From contig JAQIBO010000261.1 in assembly GCA_027859055.1 (NCBI GenBank), positions 1 to 18,038 on the forward strand: DNA of 18,038 bases. Reading direction: 5' to 3'. The stretch is from Spirochaeta sp. Its GTDB lineage: Bacteria > Spirochaetota > Spirochaetia > DSM-27196 > Alkalispirochaetaceae. The notes under the pieces are model-generated. The model worked only from the letters and a program-made list of their open reading frames with translations. It had not been told where the DNA came from and did no database searches. Positions 1-6,815 of the stretch are shown here, one piece after another. How positions within the stretch are numbered: position 1 is the first letter of the stretch; each line of letters starts with the position of its first letter. A program made the position numbers and the translations under genes.

Positions 1-301
1 CCACCTGCACATAGCGGCTGAAGCGATCCTGGTGGGCGCTGTTTCCGGCATCCTCGGATTGACGGAGCATCGCGTAATACCCCAATTGTTCTTCGAGGAT
101 ACCCACCTCAACGGTCAGGTCGAGATACTCCTGCAGGTGGTCCGCTGATTGATCAAGCGTTCCCGGGTACTCGTCCAGGCGATCCGGATACGTCGCCAGC
201 CGTTCAAGGTCGGTCTCCCACGCTGCATCACTGTCGTAGAGGGAGGAAAGGTCCCATGTGTCCTGCGGGTTCTGTTGATCCCGGGTCATGATAGATTGCA
301 T
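1..301 (-). CDS. pepF: Oligoendopeptidase F (M3 family), N-terminal fragment
   Basis: This open frame starts near 301 and runs off the left edge, so only about the first 100 residues are visible. The start reads MQSIMTRDQQNPQDTWDLSS, followed by LYDSDAAWETDLERL and a helical stretch ending near QDRFSRYVQV. The WDLSSLY opening, the AWETDLERL helix and the later LGYYAMLRQSED are typical of the N-terminal domain of M3B oligoendopeptidase F, a cytoplasmic zinc metallopeptidase that cuts short peptides. The HEXXH zinc site would lie outside the window, so catalytic competence cannot be judged. Two in-frame ATGs (301 and 289) are possible and neither has a Shine-Dalgarno sequence. A good promoter ends only a few bases upstream, which favours a leaderless start at 301 or a very short leader to 289. 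The gene follows rdgB with a gap of about 47 nt. Confidence 0.8.
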   Translation of the reverse strand, partial: MQSIMTRDQQNPQDTWDLSSLYDSDAAWETDLERLATYPDRLDEYPGTLDQSADHLQEYLDLTVEVGILEEQLGYYAMLRQSEDAGNSAHQDRFSRYVQV

Positions 302-305
302 GCCG

Positions 306-326
306 CGAAAAATAGGACCTTTTTCG
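306..326. repeat. Inverted repeat overlapping the pepF promoter
   Basis: CGAAAAA (306-312) and TTTTTCG (320-326) form a perfect 7-bp inverted repeat around a 7-base centre. It covers the -10 box and half of the spacer of the pepF promoter. It could be an operator or a weak hairpin at the end of the rdgB transcript. It is AT-rich and lacks a separate T-tract, so a strong terminator is unlikely. Confidence 0.4.
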
Positions 327-337
327 GGAGCTGTCAA
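309..337 (-). promoter_or_regulatory. Sigma-70-type promoter for pepF
   Basis: On the minus strand a perfect -35 hexamer TTGACA (332-337) is followed after 17 bases by TATTTT (309-314). The expected transcription start is near 302-303, at or next to the pepF ATG at 301. It lies in the short gap after the rdgB stop and points only at pepF. The assignment rests on hexamer match and spacing alone. Confidence 0.6.
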
Positions 338-348
338 GAAATCGTGGT

Positions 349-1041
349 CTATACGATTCCGGTAGCGCGCATGATGGCGCCGACCGCCTGCGCCCGGTGG
401 GATATGCGGTCTTTTTGTTCCTGCGGTATTCGGGCTACCGAGTTTTCGTATTCAGGTAACCAGATAACGGGATCGTATCCGAATCCGGTACTTCCCGGTA
501 TGCGCTCCCACAGGACTTCGCCGTGCCACGGCGTCTCGACTTGTACGTATCGTTCCGGCGTCTGAATCAATACGGCGTTACACACGTAATGAGCGGCGCG
601 ATCGTCGGTATCAAGCAGTGTCTGCAACAGGAGATCGTTACGTCCCTCGTCGTCGGTGGGGGGCGTGTCGGTATCATCACCAAACCGGGCGGAACGGATC
701 CCCGGACCGTTGTCGAGGGCGTGAACGCAGAGACCCGAATCATCGGACAGGACCGCCGGAACATCCCCGCCAAAGCGTTCATCCACCCGGTGGGCCAGCG
801 TCTCCGGAGAAATTGAGGCAGTGACTCCTGGTCGGAGTATGCCTCGTAAAAGCTCATACAATCCCCACGCCTTTAACATGGCGTTGTGACCGAACGTCTC
901 TCCGTCCTCGACAACGTCAAAGCGAAAATCAAGGTCTTTTGGTCGGAGGAGCGCTACCGGCGCGTCCAGGGCGGCCAGGATGCCGGTCATTTCCCGAAAT
1001 TTGTGGTCGTTGTTTGACGCCAGGATAATCGCATGTGCCAT
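349..1041 (-). CDS. rdgB: XTP/dITP pyrophosphatase, RdgB/HAM1 family
   Basis: The product is 230 residues from the ATG at 1041 and begins MAHAIILASNNDHKFREM, the usual N-terminus of the Ham1 family. It hydrolyses non-canonical purine nucleoside triphosphates (ITP, dITP, XTP) to the monophosphate and pyrophosphate, keeping them out of DNA and RNA. Family motifs are all present in order: SNNDHKF, EDGETFGHNAMLKA, SDDSGLCVHAL with NGPGIRSARF, GFGYDPVIW, and the C-terminal SHRAQA. The protein is longer than the usual roughly 200 residues because of an insertion after the NAMLKA helix (about 30 residues including LLRGILRPGVTASISPETLA). The reading frame stays open 23 codons further upstream, but that extension lies within the sigma-like gene and does not resemble the family. 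The ribosome-binding site is weak, which suggests translational coupling to the overlapping upstream gene. Confidence 0.93.
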   Translation of the reverse strand: MAHAIILASNNDHKFREMTGILAALDAPVALLRPKDLDFRFDVVEDGETFGHNAMLKAWGLYELLRGILRPGVTASISPETLAHRVDERFGGDVPAVLSDDSGLCVHALDNGPGIRSARFGDDTDTPPTDDEGRNDLLLQTLLDTDDRAAHYVCNAVLIQTPERYVQVETPWHGEVLWERIPGSTGFGYDPVIWLPEYENSVARIPQEQKDRISHRAQAVGAIMRATGIV

Positions 1042-1924
1042 GTTTCGTAGCGTATCTGGCGTTCTGGATAATCTCAAGACGTCGATTGAGACGAACCAGT
1101 GAGGTGTCAACCGAACCTTTCGGGATTCCCAGCAGTACGCTCAACTCGGCGTTGCTGAGGGAGATTTTCTGTCGTTTCAGTCGTCTGCAATAGTAATGCC
1201 AGAGTCGGCGATGAAATCGGTACCGGCGAGATACCTGGTATTTGGCTTCGGAGGTGCTTCCCGGCGCGAGATGGACTTCAAGAGCGCGCATCCGTGTGTA
1301 ATGGCGGTCACGTTGGCGCCGGTATCCTGACTGCTGCGGGACAAACCGATCCCGGCGGTTGTTCACGTAGGTCTGGAGCGCATCGAGGAGTGACCCGGGA
1401 ATTTTAAGCGTTGTGGCGAAGGCAGCAACATCTTCATCATCAAGAAGCGGAAGATTTTTACAGAATGAGATCAGCATTTGCCGCCGGACCGTGTCTTTTG
1501 TACGCGTATTTGTCAGAAACGGGACCTCCGGGTTCTCTGCGATTACGGTGGGGTCTTCTTCAGGTATGGAGTACGTTGCCACGATCGGTCGGGGAGCGTC
1601 CGCAGTGTATGAGGCGTCTTCAACGTCGGGAACAAGCATCTCGACCGTTTCAAGGCGTTCCCGTTGTCGGTGTCGGGTGCGGCAGAAAAAGCGCAGACTC
1701 ACCATCAGATACGCTTCAAAACTCGCCCCCTGGTCTCTGTACCGATGAATCAGTAGCGCGAGGCGCGGGAAAAAATCCGCCACCGCGTCATCACGGTCGT
1801 CCCCGGGAATACCGAAGAGCCGCGCCATCGCGTCACGGACGTACCGGCAACAGTGGATAATAAGGGTGTCATACGTTATTGTTCCCGAGATGAACTGAGC
1901 ATACGAATAATTTATTGAAATCAT
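929..1924 (-). CDS. Atypical sigma-70-like protein, probable transcription regulator
   Basis: The ATG at 1924 is fixed by GGAGG at 1933-1937, eight bases upstream; the protein is 331 residues. Residues about 20-95 resemble sigma region 2: DDRDDAVADFFPRL, then RYRDQGASFEAYLMVSLRFF and a basic RTRHRQRERLE. Residues about 250-285 resemble the sigma region 4 helix-turn-helix: ISLSNAELSVLLGIPKGSVD followed by TSLVRLNRRLEII. Between them lie about 150 residues unlike ordinary sigma linkers, rich in Arg and Tyr (YRRQRDRHYTRMRAL, RRYRFHRRLWHYYCRRLKR). It may be a diverged sigma factor or a DNA-binding regulator built from sigma parts. The last 37 or so residues are encoded inside rdgB in another frame and look like out-of-frame translation (Pro, Gly and Arg rich). 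The fold calls come from pattern recognition only. Confidence 0.65.
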   Translation of the reverse strand: MISINYSYAQFISGTITYDTLIIHCCRYVRDAMARLFGIPGDDRDDAVADFFPRLALLIHRYRDQGASFEAYLMVSLRFFCRTRHRQRERLETVEMLVPDVEDASYTADAPRPIVATYSIPEEDPTVIAENPEVPFLTNTRTKDTVRRQMLISFCKNLPLLDDEDVAAFATTLKIPGSLLDALQTYVNNRRDRFVPQQSGYRRQRDRHYTRMRALEVHLAPGSTSEAKYQVSRRYRFHRRLWHYYCRRLKRQKISLSNAELSVLLGIPKGSVDTSLVRLNRRLEIIQNARYATKHGTCDYPGVKQRPQISGNDRHPGRPGRAGSAPPTKRP

Positions 1925-1932
1925 AAAAAGGA

Positions 1933-1937
1933 CCTCC
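1933..1937 (-). promoter_or_regulatory. Ribosome-binding site of the sigma-like gene
   Basis: GGAGG on the minus strand lies eight bases before the ATG at 1924. It rules out the upstream TTG at 1939, which would place the start codon on this site, and so fixes the N-terminus as MISINYSYAQ. Confidence 0.7.
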
Positions 1938-1992
1938 AATCATACAAAGCAACTTCTGTGCCATAGTACTTCAGGAGGCGAGTACGTTTATG

Positions 1993-2011
1993 CTGTTACA
2001 AACTGTTACAA
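1993..2011. repeat. Tandem 9-bp direct repeat upstream of the sigma-like gene
   Basis: CTGTTACAA occurs at 1993-2001 and again at 2003-2011, a period of 10 bp, so both copies face the same side of the helix. Each contains the near-palindrome TGTTACA. It lies in the 102-base gap between the nrnA stop and the sigma-like start codon. A paired operator is possible but unproven. Confidence 0.4.
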
Positions 2012-2026
2012 CCGGGTGCGCCAGAA

Positions 2027-3001
2027 TTACGCGACCGCGTTGAGACGGGCGCGTAAACGGGTGAGGAACGTGTCGAGGTTGTCGGAAACGAACGCGCCGG
2101 ACGCCTTTTTGTGCCCGCCCCCACCGAACTCGGTGGCCAATTCACCGACGTCGATCTCGGAGGTTGCCCGGAAGCTCACGGTGCACCCCTCAGGTTTCTC
2201 TTTGGCCACGGCGATCATTTCCACGTCTTCAATGGCCAGAAGGAGGCTGTTAAGCGCGTCGGAATCTCTGCGTGATCCGAGTTCGCGTTCGTCTGCCTGC
2301 GTCTGATAGGTCAACAGAATGCGGCCGTCCCGCAGACGCTCGACGCGGTCCAGCATCCGGCTGATCAGTTTTCTGCTTTCAAAAGAACGCCCGTTACGGA
2401 TGTGAAAATCGATCTCTCGCGGTGACGCGCCCGCTTCACTCAAGGCGGTGGCTGTCCGGAACGCGGTTGTCTCTCCGGCCCCAAGAAATCGGAAAAAGCC
2501 GGTGTCGGTTACAAGCCCCAGGAAAAGAAGAAACGCTTCCCGGGGTGTGACGGTGTAACCAAGCTGCGAAATGAGCGTTGCGACGAGGATGGTGGTCGCC
2601 GGGATGTGCGGGTCGATGAAGTGAACGTCTCCGAATACCGCACCGCTGGCGTGATGGTCGATGACCAGGATCGGGAGATCCCGGGTGCTCTCCGCCAGAA
2701 CGGCGAGACGGTCTGCGCTGGAACAGTCGAGAACGATTGCAGCTGGACGTGAGCCAAGCGGTCCGATATCAACCGTAGTCGCAAAATCGGCGGCAAACGG
2801 CGCGATTTCAGGTCTCTCAAATGGCCCCGGATTTGCAACAACAACTCGTTTTCCCGCCCGTTCAAGCGCCGATCCAAGGGCAAGCTGACTGCCGACACAA
2901 TCGCCATCCGGTTCGCGATGACCAAGGATAAGAAACCCGCTGTACTCCTCAAAGAAATGGAGTACCTCGGGTGAGGCGGGAACGATCGGTGCGGCGTCCA
3001 C
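2027..3001 (-). CDS. nrnA: DHH/DHHA1 phosphoesterase, NrnA-type (nanoRNase / pAp phosphatase)
   Basis: This 324-residue protein has the two-domain layout of NrnA. The DHH domain shows motif I LGHREPDGDCVGS (about 26-38), motif II with D92 (VLDCSS), the DHH signature VIDHHASG (about 113-120) and a further metal ligand at D166 (GLVTDTGFF). The DHHA1 domain ends with the substrate-binding glycine-rich GGGGHKKASG at 293-302. Family members degrade oligoribonucleotides of two to five nucleotides and often dephosphorylate 3'-phosphoadenosine 5'-phosphate in the cytoplasm. All metal-binding positions look intact. Translation begins at a GTG at 3001, only seven bases after the stop of the small exported protein and without a clear ribosome-binding site, so coupling is likely. 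The exact substrate cannot be read from sequence, and a cyclic-dinucleotide phosphodiesterase role of the soluble type is an alternative. Confidence 0.85.
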   Translation of the reverse strand: MDAAPIVPASPEVLHFFEEYSGFLILGHREPDGDCVGSQLALGSALERAGKRVVVANPGPFERPEIAPFAADFATTVDIGPLGSRPAAIVLDCSSADRLAVLAESTRDLPILVIDHHASGAVFGDVHFIDPHIPATTILVATLISQLGYTVTPREAFLLFLGLVTDTGFFRFLGAGETTAFRTATALSEAGASPREIDFHIRNGRSFESRKLISRMLDRVERLRDGRILLTYQTQADERELGSRRDSDALNSLLLAIEDVEMIAVAKEKPEGCTVSFRATSEIDVGELATEFGGGGHKKASGAFVSDNLDTFLTRLRARLNAVA

Positions 3002-3008
3002 AGGGAGT

Positions 3009-3425
3009 TCAGTAATCTAGTTCGAGGGTCTCAACGGCGAACTCTTCAGAGAGATCTTCGCCCCCCGACAACGTGCCCCATGTGGGGTGATTACGGTTTT
3101 CCTGTACAAACAACCGAACATGGCTGAACTCGGCCCCTTCGTAAAAAACGGTCATATACGGCGCACTTGGGTGGTTTGTGGGGATCATCGACCCTTTTCC
3201 ACCGGCGTTCGTGAACCAGCGCCCCGGAAGGTACACCTCACCGGGATACAGATCGCTCCGGGTGTAGATGACTGTATATCCGTGGCAGATCGGGTACACG
3301 CGCTGAACGTAGACCGTTGCCGCAAGGAGATCGCTCTCTTCATCGGTGTCCTGCTCCTGGCCGAACGTCGATGGGGTTATTACGAGAATGATAAACAGAA
3401 TCGCCAACAGGCTGTGGAGTTTCAT
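3009..3425 (-). CDS. Small exported protein of unknown function
   Basis: The 138-residue product begins with a clear signal peptide: MKLH, a hydrophobic core LLAILFIILVI, then a probable cleavage site near TPSTFG/QEQD at about residue 22. There is no lipobox cysteine; the only cysteine is C47. The mature part of about 115 residues is acidic at both ends (EQDTDEESD and the C-terminal ETLELDY) with an aromatic-rich centre (VYPICHGYTVIYTRSDLYPG, RWFTNAGGKG) that suggests a compact beta-rich periplasmic domain. I do not recognise the family. It sits between argF (12 bases) and nrnA (7 bases), so it belongs to the argF transcript although its role need not relate to arginine. The start codon lacks a strong ribosome-binding site. 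Confidence 0.75.
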   Translation of the reverse strand: MKLHSLLAILFIILVITPSTFGQEQDTDEESDLLAATVYVQRVYPICHGYTVIYTRSDLYPGEVYLPGRWFTNAGGKGSMIPTNHPSAPYMTVFYEGAEFSHVRLFVQENRNHPTWGTLSGGEDLSEEFAVETLELDY

Positions 3426-3437
3426 ACAAAAATACTA

Positions 3438-4376
3438 CTATGCGAGCCCCAGGGTTGCAAGCATTACCGCCTTAATCGTGTGCTTCCGGTTTTCCGCCTG
3501 ATCAAACACGCGGGACTGGGGACCATCAATCACTTCCGTCGTCATTTCATTTCCCCGAACCGCGGGGAGGCAGTGCAGAAAGACAGCCTGGGGTGCTCGG
3601 GACATGAGTTCACCGGTGACCTGGTAGGGGCGGAGCGGGGCGATCCGCTCTTCTGCGCGATCCTCTTCCCCCATCGATACCCAGACATCGGTATACACGA
3701 CGTTGGTGTTCCGGTTTATCGAACGAGGATCGTGATCGATGGTGATCGATCCGCCGCTTTGTTCCGCGTATTCCTGCGCGCGCGTCACGTATTTCGGATT
3801 CGGCGTCCGCTCTGCCGGGCAGATAACGCAGTGATTCATACCCATGCGCGCCGCACCAAGCATGAGGCTGATCGACACGTTGTTGTGACCGTCGCCGATA
3901 TAAACGCTCTGGACGCCGGCCAGTGTTCCCATATGCTCTTCGATCGTCATCAGGTCTGCGAGCGCCTGGGTCGGATGGAACATATCGGTCAATCCGTTGA
4001 TGACCGGTACCCCCGAAAAAGACGCCAGCACTTCGACCGCGCGCTGCTCAAATCCGCGGAACTCGATGATATCAAACATCCGACCGAGGACTCGCGCGGT
4101 ATCCTCGATCGTCTCTTTTGCACCAAGCTGAATATCCTGACTTGAAAGAAAAACCGGATGACCGCCCTCTTCACCAAATGCGGTCTCGAACGCCGCCCGC
4201 GTCCGGGTCGAGCGTTTTTCGAAGATCATCGCCAGGCTTTTGCCGGCGAATCGTGAATGGTGTTCTCCCGCGCGGCGTTCCCGTTTCACCTGATGTGAAA
4301 CGTCGAGGATAAAACGCAACTCCTCGGTGGAGAAATCGGTGAGAGTAAGCAGGGACCGTCCGACGATCGAGTTCAT
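3438..4376 (-). CDS. argF: Ornithine carbamoyltransferase
   Basis: The protein is 312 residues from the ATG at 4376, which has GGAGG seven bases upstream (4384-4388). It transfers the carbamoyl group from carbamoyl phosphate to ornithine to give citrulline. Signatures are complete: the carbamoyl-phosphate loop FEKRSTRTR (52-60), HPTQ (134-137), the ornithine loop DVWVSMGEE (230-238) with SMG, and HCLP (268-271). The SMG loop separates it from aspartate carbamoyltransferase, and SxTR with HCLP fits ordinary OTCase rather than acetylornithine or putrescine variants. The frame stays open 27 codons further upstream, but that extension carries no family similarity. No other arginine gene is visible here, so a biosynthetic or a catabolic (arginine deiminase pathway) role cannot be decided. 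It heads an operon with the small exported protein and nrnA. Confidence 0.95.
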   Translation of the reverse strand: MNSIVGRSLLTLTDFSTEELRFILDVSHQVKRERRAGEHHSRFAGKSLAMIFEKRSTRTRAAFETAFGEEGGHPVFLSSQDIQLGAKETIEDTARVLGRMFDIIEFRGFEQRAVEVLASFSGVPVINGLTDMFHPTQALADLMTIEEHMGTLAGVQSVYIGDGHNNVSISLMLGAARMGMNHCVICPAERTPNPKYVTRAQEYAEQSGGSITIDHDPRSINRNTNVVYTDVWVSMGEEDRAEERIAPLRPYQVTGELMSRAPQAVFLHCLPAVRGNEMTTEVIDGPQSRVFDQAENRKHTIKAVMLATLGLA

Positions 4377-4394
4377 GGTGTAACCTCCGCGTTG

Positions 4395-4406
4395 TACTCG
4401 CGAGTA
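4395..4406. repeat. 12-bp perfect palindrome at the argF promoter -10/+1
   Basis: TACTCGCGAGTA is a perfect palindrome at 4395-4406. It overlaps the -10 box and reaches the predicted transcription start, the usual place for a repressor operator. It does not look like the AT-rich ArgR box. Confidence 0.45.
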
Positions 4407-4432
4407 TAGTTTGTCTCGCCCCCGTTTCACAA
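4403..4432 (-). promoter_or_regulatory. Promoter of the argF operon
   Basis: TTGTGA (4427-4432) and TATACT (4403-4408) are separated by 18 bases on the minus strand, about 27 bases before the argF start codon. The expected start of transcription is near 4396, leaving a short leader that contains the GGAGG ribosome-binding site. The -10 is strong and the -35 fair. Confidence 0.6.
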
Positions 4433-4439
4433 CGGGGCG
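4417..4439 (-). terminator. Hairpin downstream of lon, possible terminator
   Basis: Read on the minus strand, CGCCCCGTT (4439-4431) pairs with AACGGGGGCG (4426-4417) with one bulged G, giving nine pairs around a GTGA loop. It lies about 40 bases after the lon stop codon. It is GC-rich and stable but is followed by AGACAAACT rather than a T-tract, so it is not a classical intrinsic terminator. Its loop and upper stem form the -35 hexamer of the argF promoter. Confidence 0.4.
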
Positions 4440-4478
4440 GTCCGTAGCGCTTGCCATCCCACGAGAACGGAGTTTCTT

Positions 4479-6815
4479 TCAGAACAGGTGTTCCGGTAGA
4501 GCATCCACCGTTTTGAGCAGAACACACTCGATACCGGTTCGCACGTCCTGGGGAAGTGCCTCCAGGTCGTTCCGGTTTCCCTCGGGAAGGATAACCCGGG
4601 AGATGCCCCGCCGGCGCGCAGCGAGCATTTTTTCCTTGAGTCCCCCGATTGCAAGAACGCGCCCGCTCAGGGTGATTTCTCCGGTCATCGCGGTATCACT
4701 GCGAATGACGCGCCCGGACAGAGCGGAGAGAAGGGCAGAAAACATCGTGATTCCCGCCGATGGGCCGTCCTTTGGGATCGCTCCCTGCGGTACGTGGATG
4801 TGAATCGATGTGGTTGTCCGGTCGAACGCAACACCCAGCTCAGCGGAATGCGCAAGAATATGGCTCAGCGCTGCCCGGGCGCTCTCTTTCATCACATCGC
4901 CGAGGCTGCCGGTCAGTTGGAGGTCGCCGGACCCCGGCAGGATTACAACTTCGACGGGAAGAACGACACCCCCGTTTTCGGTCCATGCCAGTCCCTGAAC
5001 TACACCGGGTACGCGAATCTCACGGTCACCCTCATCGTGGTGGAATCGGGGCGGTCCGAGCAGTTTGGAAACGGTTGGAGCGCCGATCGTCCGGCGGTAT
5101 TCCGTTACCGTGGTTCCCTGTTCCATCAGTTCCCGGGCAAGTTTTCTGATCACGTTGGCGATTTCCCGTTTCAGGTTGCGAACCCCGCTTTCCGAGGTGT
5201 ATTCGTGAATCAACCGCAGAACCGCATCACGCCGGAACTTGATTGACGCGGTCTCGAGGCCGTTTTCGCGAAGCTGTTCCGGAACGAGAAAATCGAGGGC
5301 GATGCGTTGTTTCTCCCGCTCGGTGTAGCCGGGGATTTCAATAATCTCCAGCCGATCGCGGAGGGCTGCGGGGATGCCGTGCAACGAATTTGCGGTGGTA
5401 AGGAACACCACGCGGGAAAGGTCAAAGGGTACTTCGATATAGTGATCTGAAAAGGAGTTGTTTTGCTCCGGATCAAGCACCTCAAGCAATGCACTTGCCG
5501 GATCGCCACGAAAGTCGGCTCCGAGTTTGTCGACTTCGTCAAGCAACATGACCGGATCGTGAGTTCCGGCGCGTTTCATCGCCTGGATGATCCGACCGGG
5601 CATCGCTCCCACGTAGGTTCGGCGATGACCGCGAATTTCCGCCTCATCACGTACCCCGCCGAGGGACAGTCGTACAAAGGCGCGATCCAGAGCGCGGGCC
5701 ATCGATTTCCCCAACGACGTTTTGCCCGTTCCCGGCGGGCCGACAAAACAGAGAATCGGCGCTTTCAGGTCGGGGTTGAGGCTTTGCACCGCCATGTACT
5801 CAAGAAGCCGTTCCTTCGGCTTTTCCATATCGTAGTGGTCCTCATCGAGGATCTGGCGTGCCTGCTTGATATCGGCCGCCTCGCGCGGCGGGGCGTTCCA
5901 CGGAAGGTCCAGGAGCCATTCGATGTACGTCCGGATTATTCCCGACTCGGGCGCCATGGACGGTAGTTTCTTGAGCCGGCGGAGCTCTTTCTGCGCCTGG
6001 GTTGCAACGTCCTCGGGCAGTTCTGCCTCATCGATGCGCTGGAGCAGCTCGGCGTGACCATCGTCATCGTCATCGCCTTTCCCGAGTTCCTTGTTTATCT
6101 CCCGGATCTGTTCGTTGAGGAAGTGGTCTTTCTGATGTTGCTCCATCCGTTTCCGAACGCGGTCACGAATCGATCGTTTCAGCCCGAGCAGTTCGACTTC
6201 GCCGTCAAGGCTGTCGACGGTGAGGCGCGCCCGGGCGAGGGAGGACGCTTCCTTGAAGATCGCGACGCGGGTATCCATATCAAAGGCGACGTGGGTACCG
6301 ATCGCGTTGACAAGCTGATCCGGACTTTCCGCCTCGCTGATCTTTTTGCGAGCCTCTGATTTGAGCGTCGGCGAGAGTTTGGCGTACTCCTCAAAGGAGT
6401 CGCGGATAAGACGCGCAAGTTTGGGAAGTTCGTTGTCCGGGTCACGTTTATTGGCGGAAATCTGACGGTACGCACCGTACAGGACGCCTTCTTTCTCGGT
6501 GATCCCGGCAACCATCGCTCGATCACGACCGTCAACGATGATGCGCAGGCTGCCGTCGGGTAACCGGATGTTGTGGAGAATCCACACCAGGGTACCGACG
6601 CGGTACAGGTCATCCGGTTTCGGAATCGGCGTGAGCTCTTTTTGTGGTACCGCGAGGAAACTTCGTCCACCCTCGGTTGTCGCTGCGGCGATCGCCGCTT
6701 TGGCGGAGTCCTGCGTGACAAAAAGGGTGGACGCATGCCCGGGAAAAATGAGGGTGTGCTGCGTTGGGAGGATCGGGAGTTCCCGAACACGCTCCTTCTG
6801 CGGAAAGAGCTTCAT
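4479..6815 (-). CDS. lon: ATP-dependent protease La (LonA)
   Basis: This 778-residue protein has the full LonA order: an N-terminal LON substrate domain (about 11-205, starting LPILPTQHTLIFPG), an AAA+ module and a C-terminal peptidase domain. Visible signatures are Walker A GPPGTGKT (359-366), Walker B VMLLDEVDK (422-430), sensor 1 TTAN (473-476), catalytic Ser686 in PKDGPSAG, and Lys729 in GGLKEK, 43 residues later as in the E. coli enzyme. It degrades misfolded and selected regulatory proteins in the cytoplasm. The start ATG overlaps the clpX stop as ATGA, so the two are translationally coupled. An acidic run (GKGDDDDDG, about 246-253) lies in the linker before the ATPase domain. Placing lon as the last gene of a tig-clpP-clpX operon puts both major AAA+ proteases under shared control. 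Confidence 0.97.
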   Translation of the reverse strand: MKLFPQKERVRELPILPTQHTLIFPGHASTLFVTQDSAKAAIAAATTEGGRSFLAVPQKELTPIPKPDDLYRVGTLVWILHNIRLPDGSLRIIVDGRDRAMVAGITEKEGVLYGAYRQISANKRDPDNELPKLARLIRDSFEEYAKLSPTLKSEARKKISEAESPDQLVNAIGTHVAFDMDTRVAIFKEASSLARARLTVDSLDGEVELLGLKRSIRDRVRKRMEQHQKDHFLNEQIREINKELGKGDDDDDGHAELLQRIDEAELPEDVATQAQKELRRLKKLPSMAPESGIIRTYIEWLLDLPWNAPPREAADIKQARQILDEDHYDMEKPKERLLEYMAVQSLNPDLKAPILCFVGPPGTGKTSLGKSMARALDRAFVRLSLGGVRDEAEIRGHRRTYVGAMPGRIIQAMKRAGTHDPVMLLDEVDKLGADFRGDPASALLEVLDPEQNNSFSDHYIEVPFDLSRVVFLTTANSLHGIPAALRDRLEIIEIPGYTEREKQRIALDFLVPEQLRENGLETASIKFRRDAVLRLIHEYTSESGVRNLKREIANVIRKLARELMEQGTTVTEYRRTIGAPTVSKLLGPPRFHHDEGDREIRVPGVVQGLAWTENGGVVLPVEVVILPGSGDLQLTGSLGDVMKESARAALSHILAHSAELGVAFDRTTTSIHIHVPQGAIPKDGPSAGITMFSALLSALSGRVIRSDTAMTGEITLSGRVLAIGGLKEKMLAARRRGISRVILPEGNRNDLEALPQDVRTGIECVLLKTVDALPEHLF

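Noticed and set aside
1963..1991. TACTAT as a -10 for the sigma-like gene
   Set aside because: The corresponding -35 (ATAAAC) matches consensus at only two positions, too weak to list as a promoter.
1973..2043. Plus-strand 17-codon frame (ATG at 1990) after AGGAGG
   Set aside because: It has a good ribosome-binding site, but the peptide is tiny, runs into the nrnA 3' end, and has no promoter. The match is probably chance.
3087..4145. 352-codon plus-strand open frame over the exported protein and argF
   Set aside because: It overlaps conserved argF motifs and resembles no protein family.
264..6815. Signs of horizontal transfer in the left half of the window
   Set aside because: Gene content is housekeeping, the strand is uniform, composition looks even by eye, and no mobility genes or flanking repeats were found.
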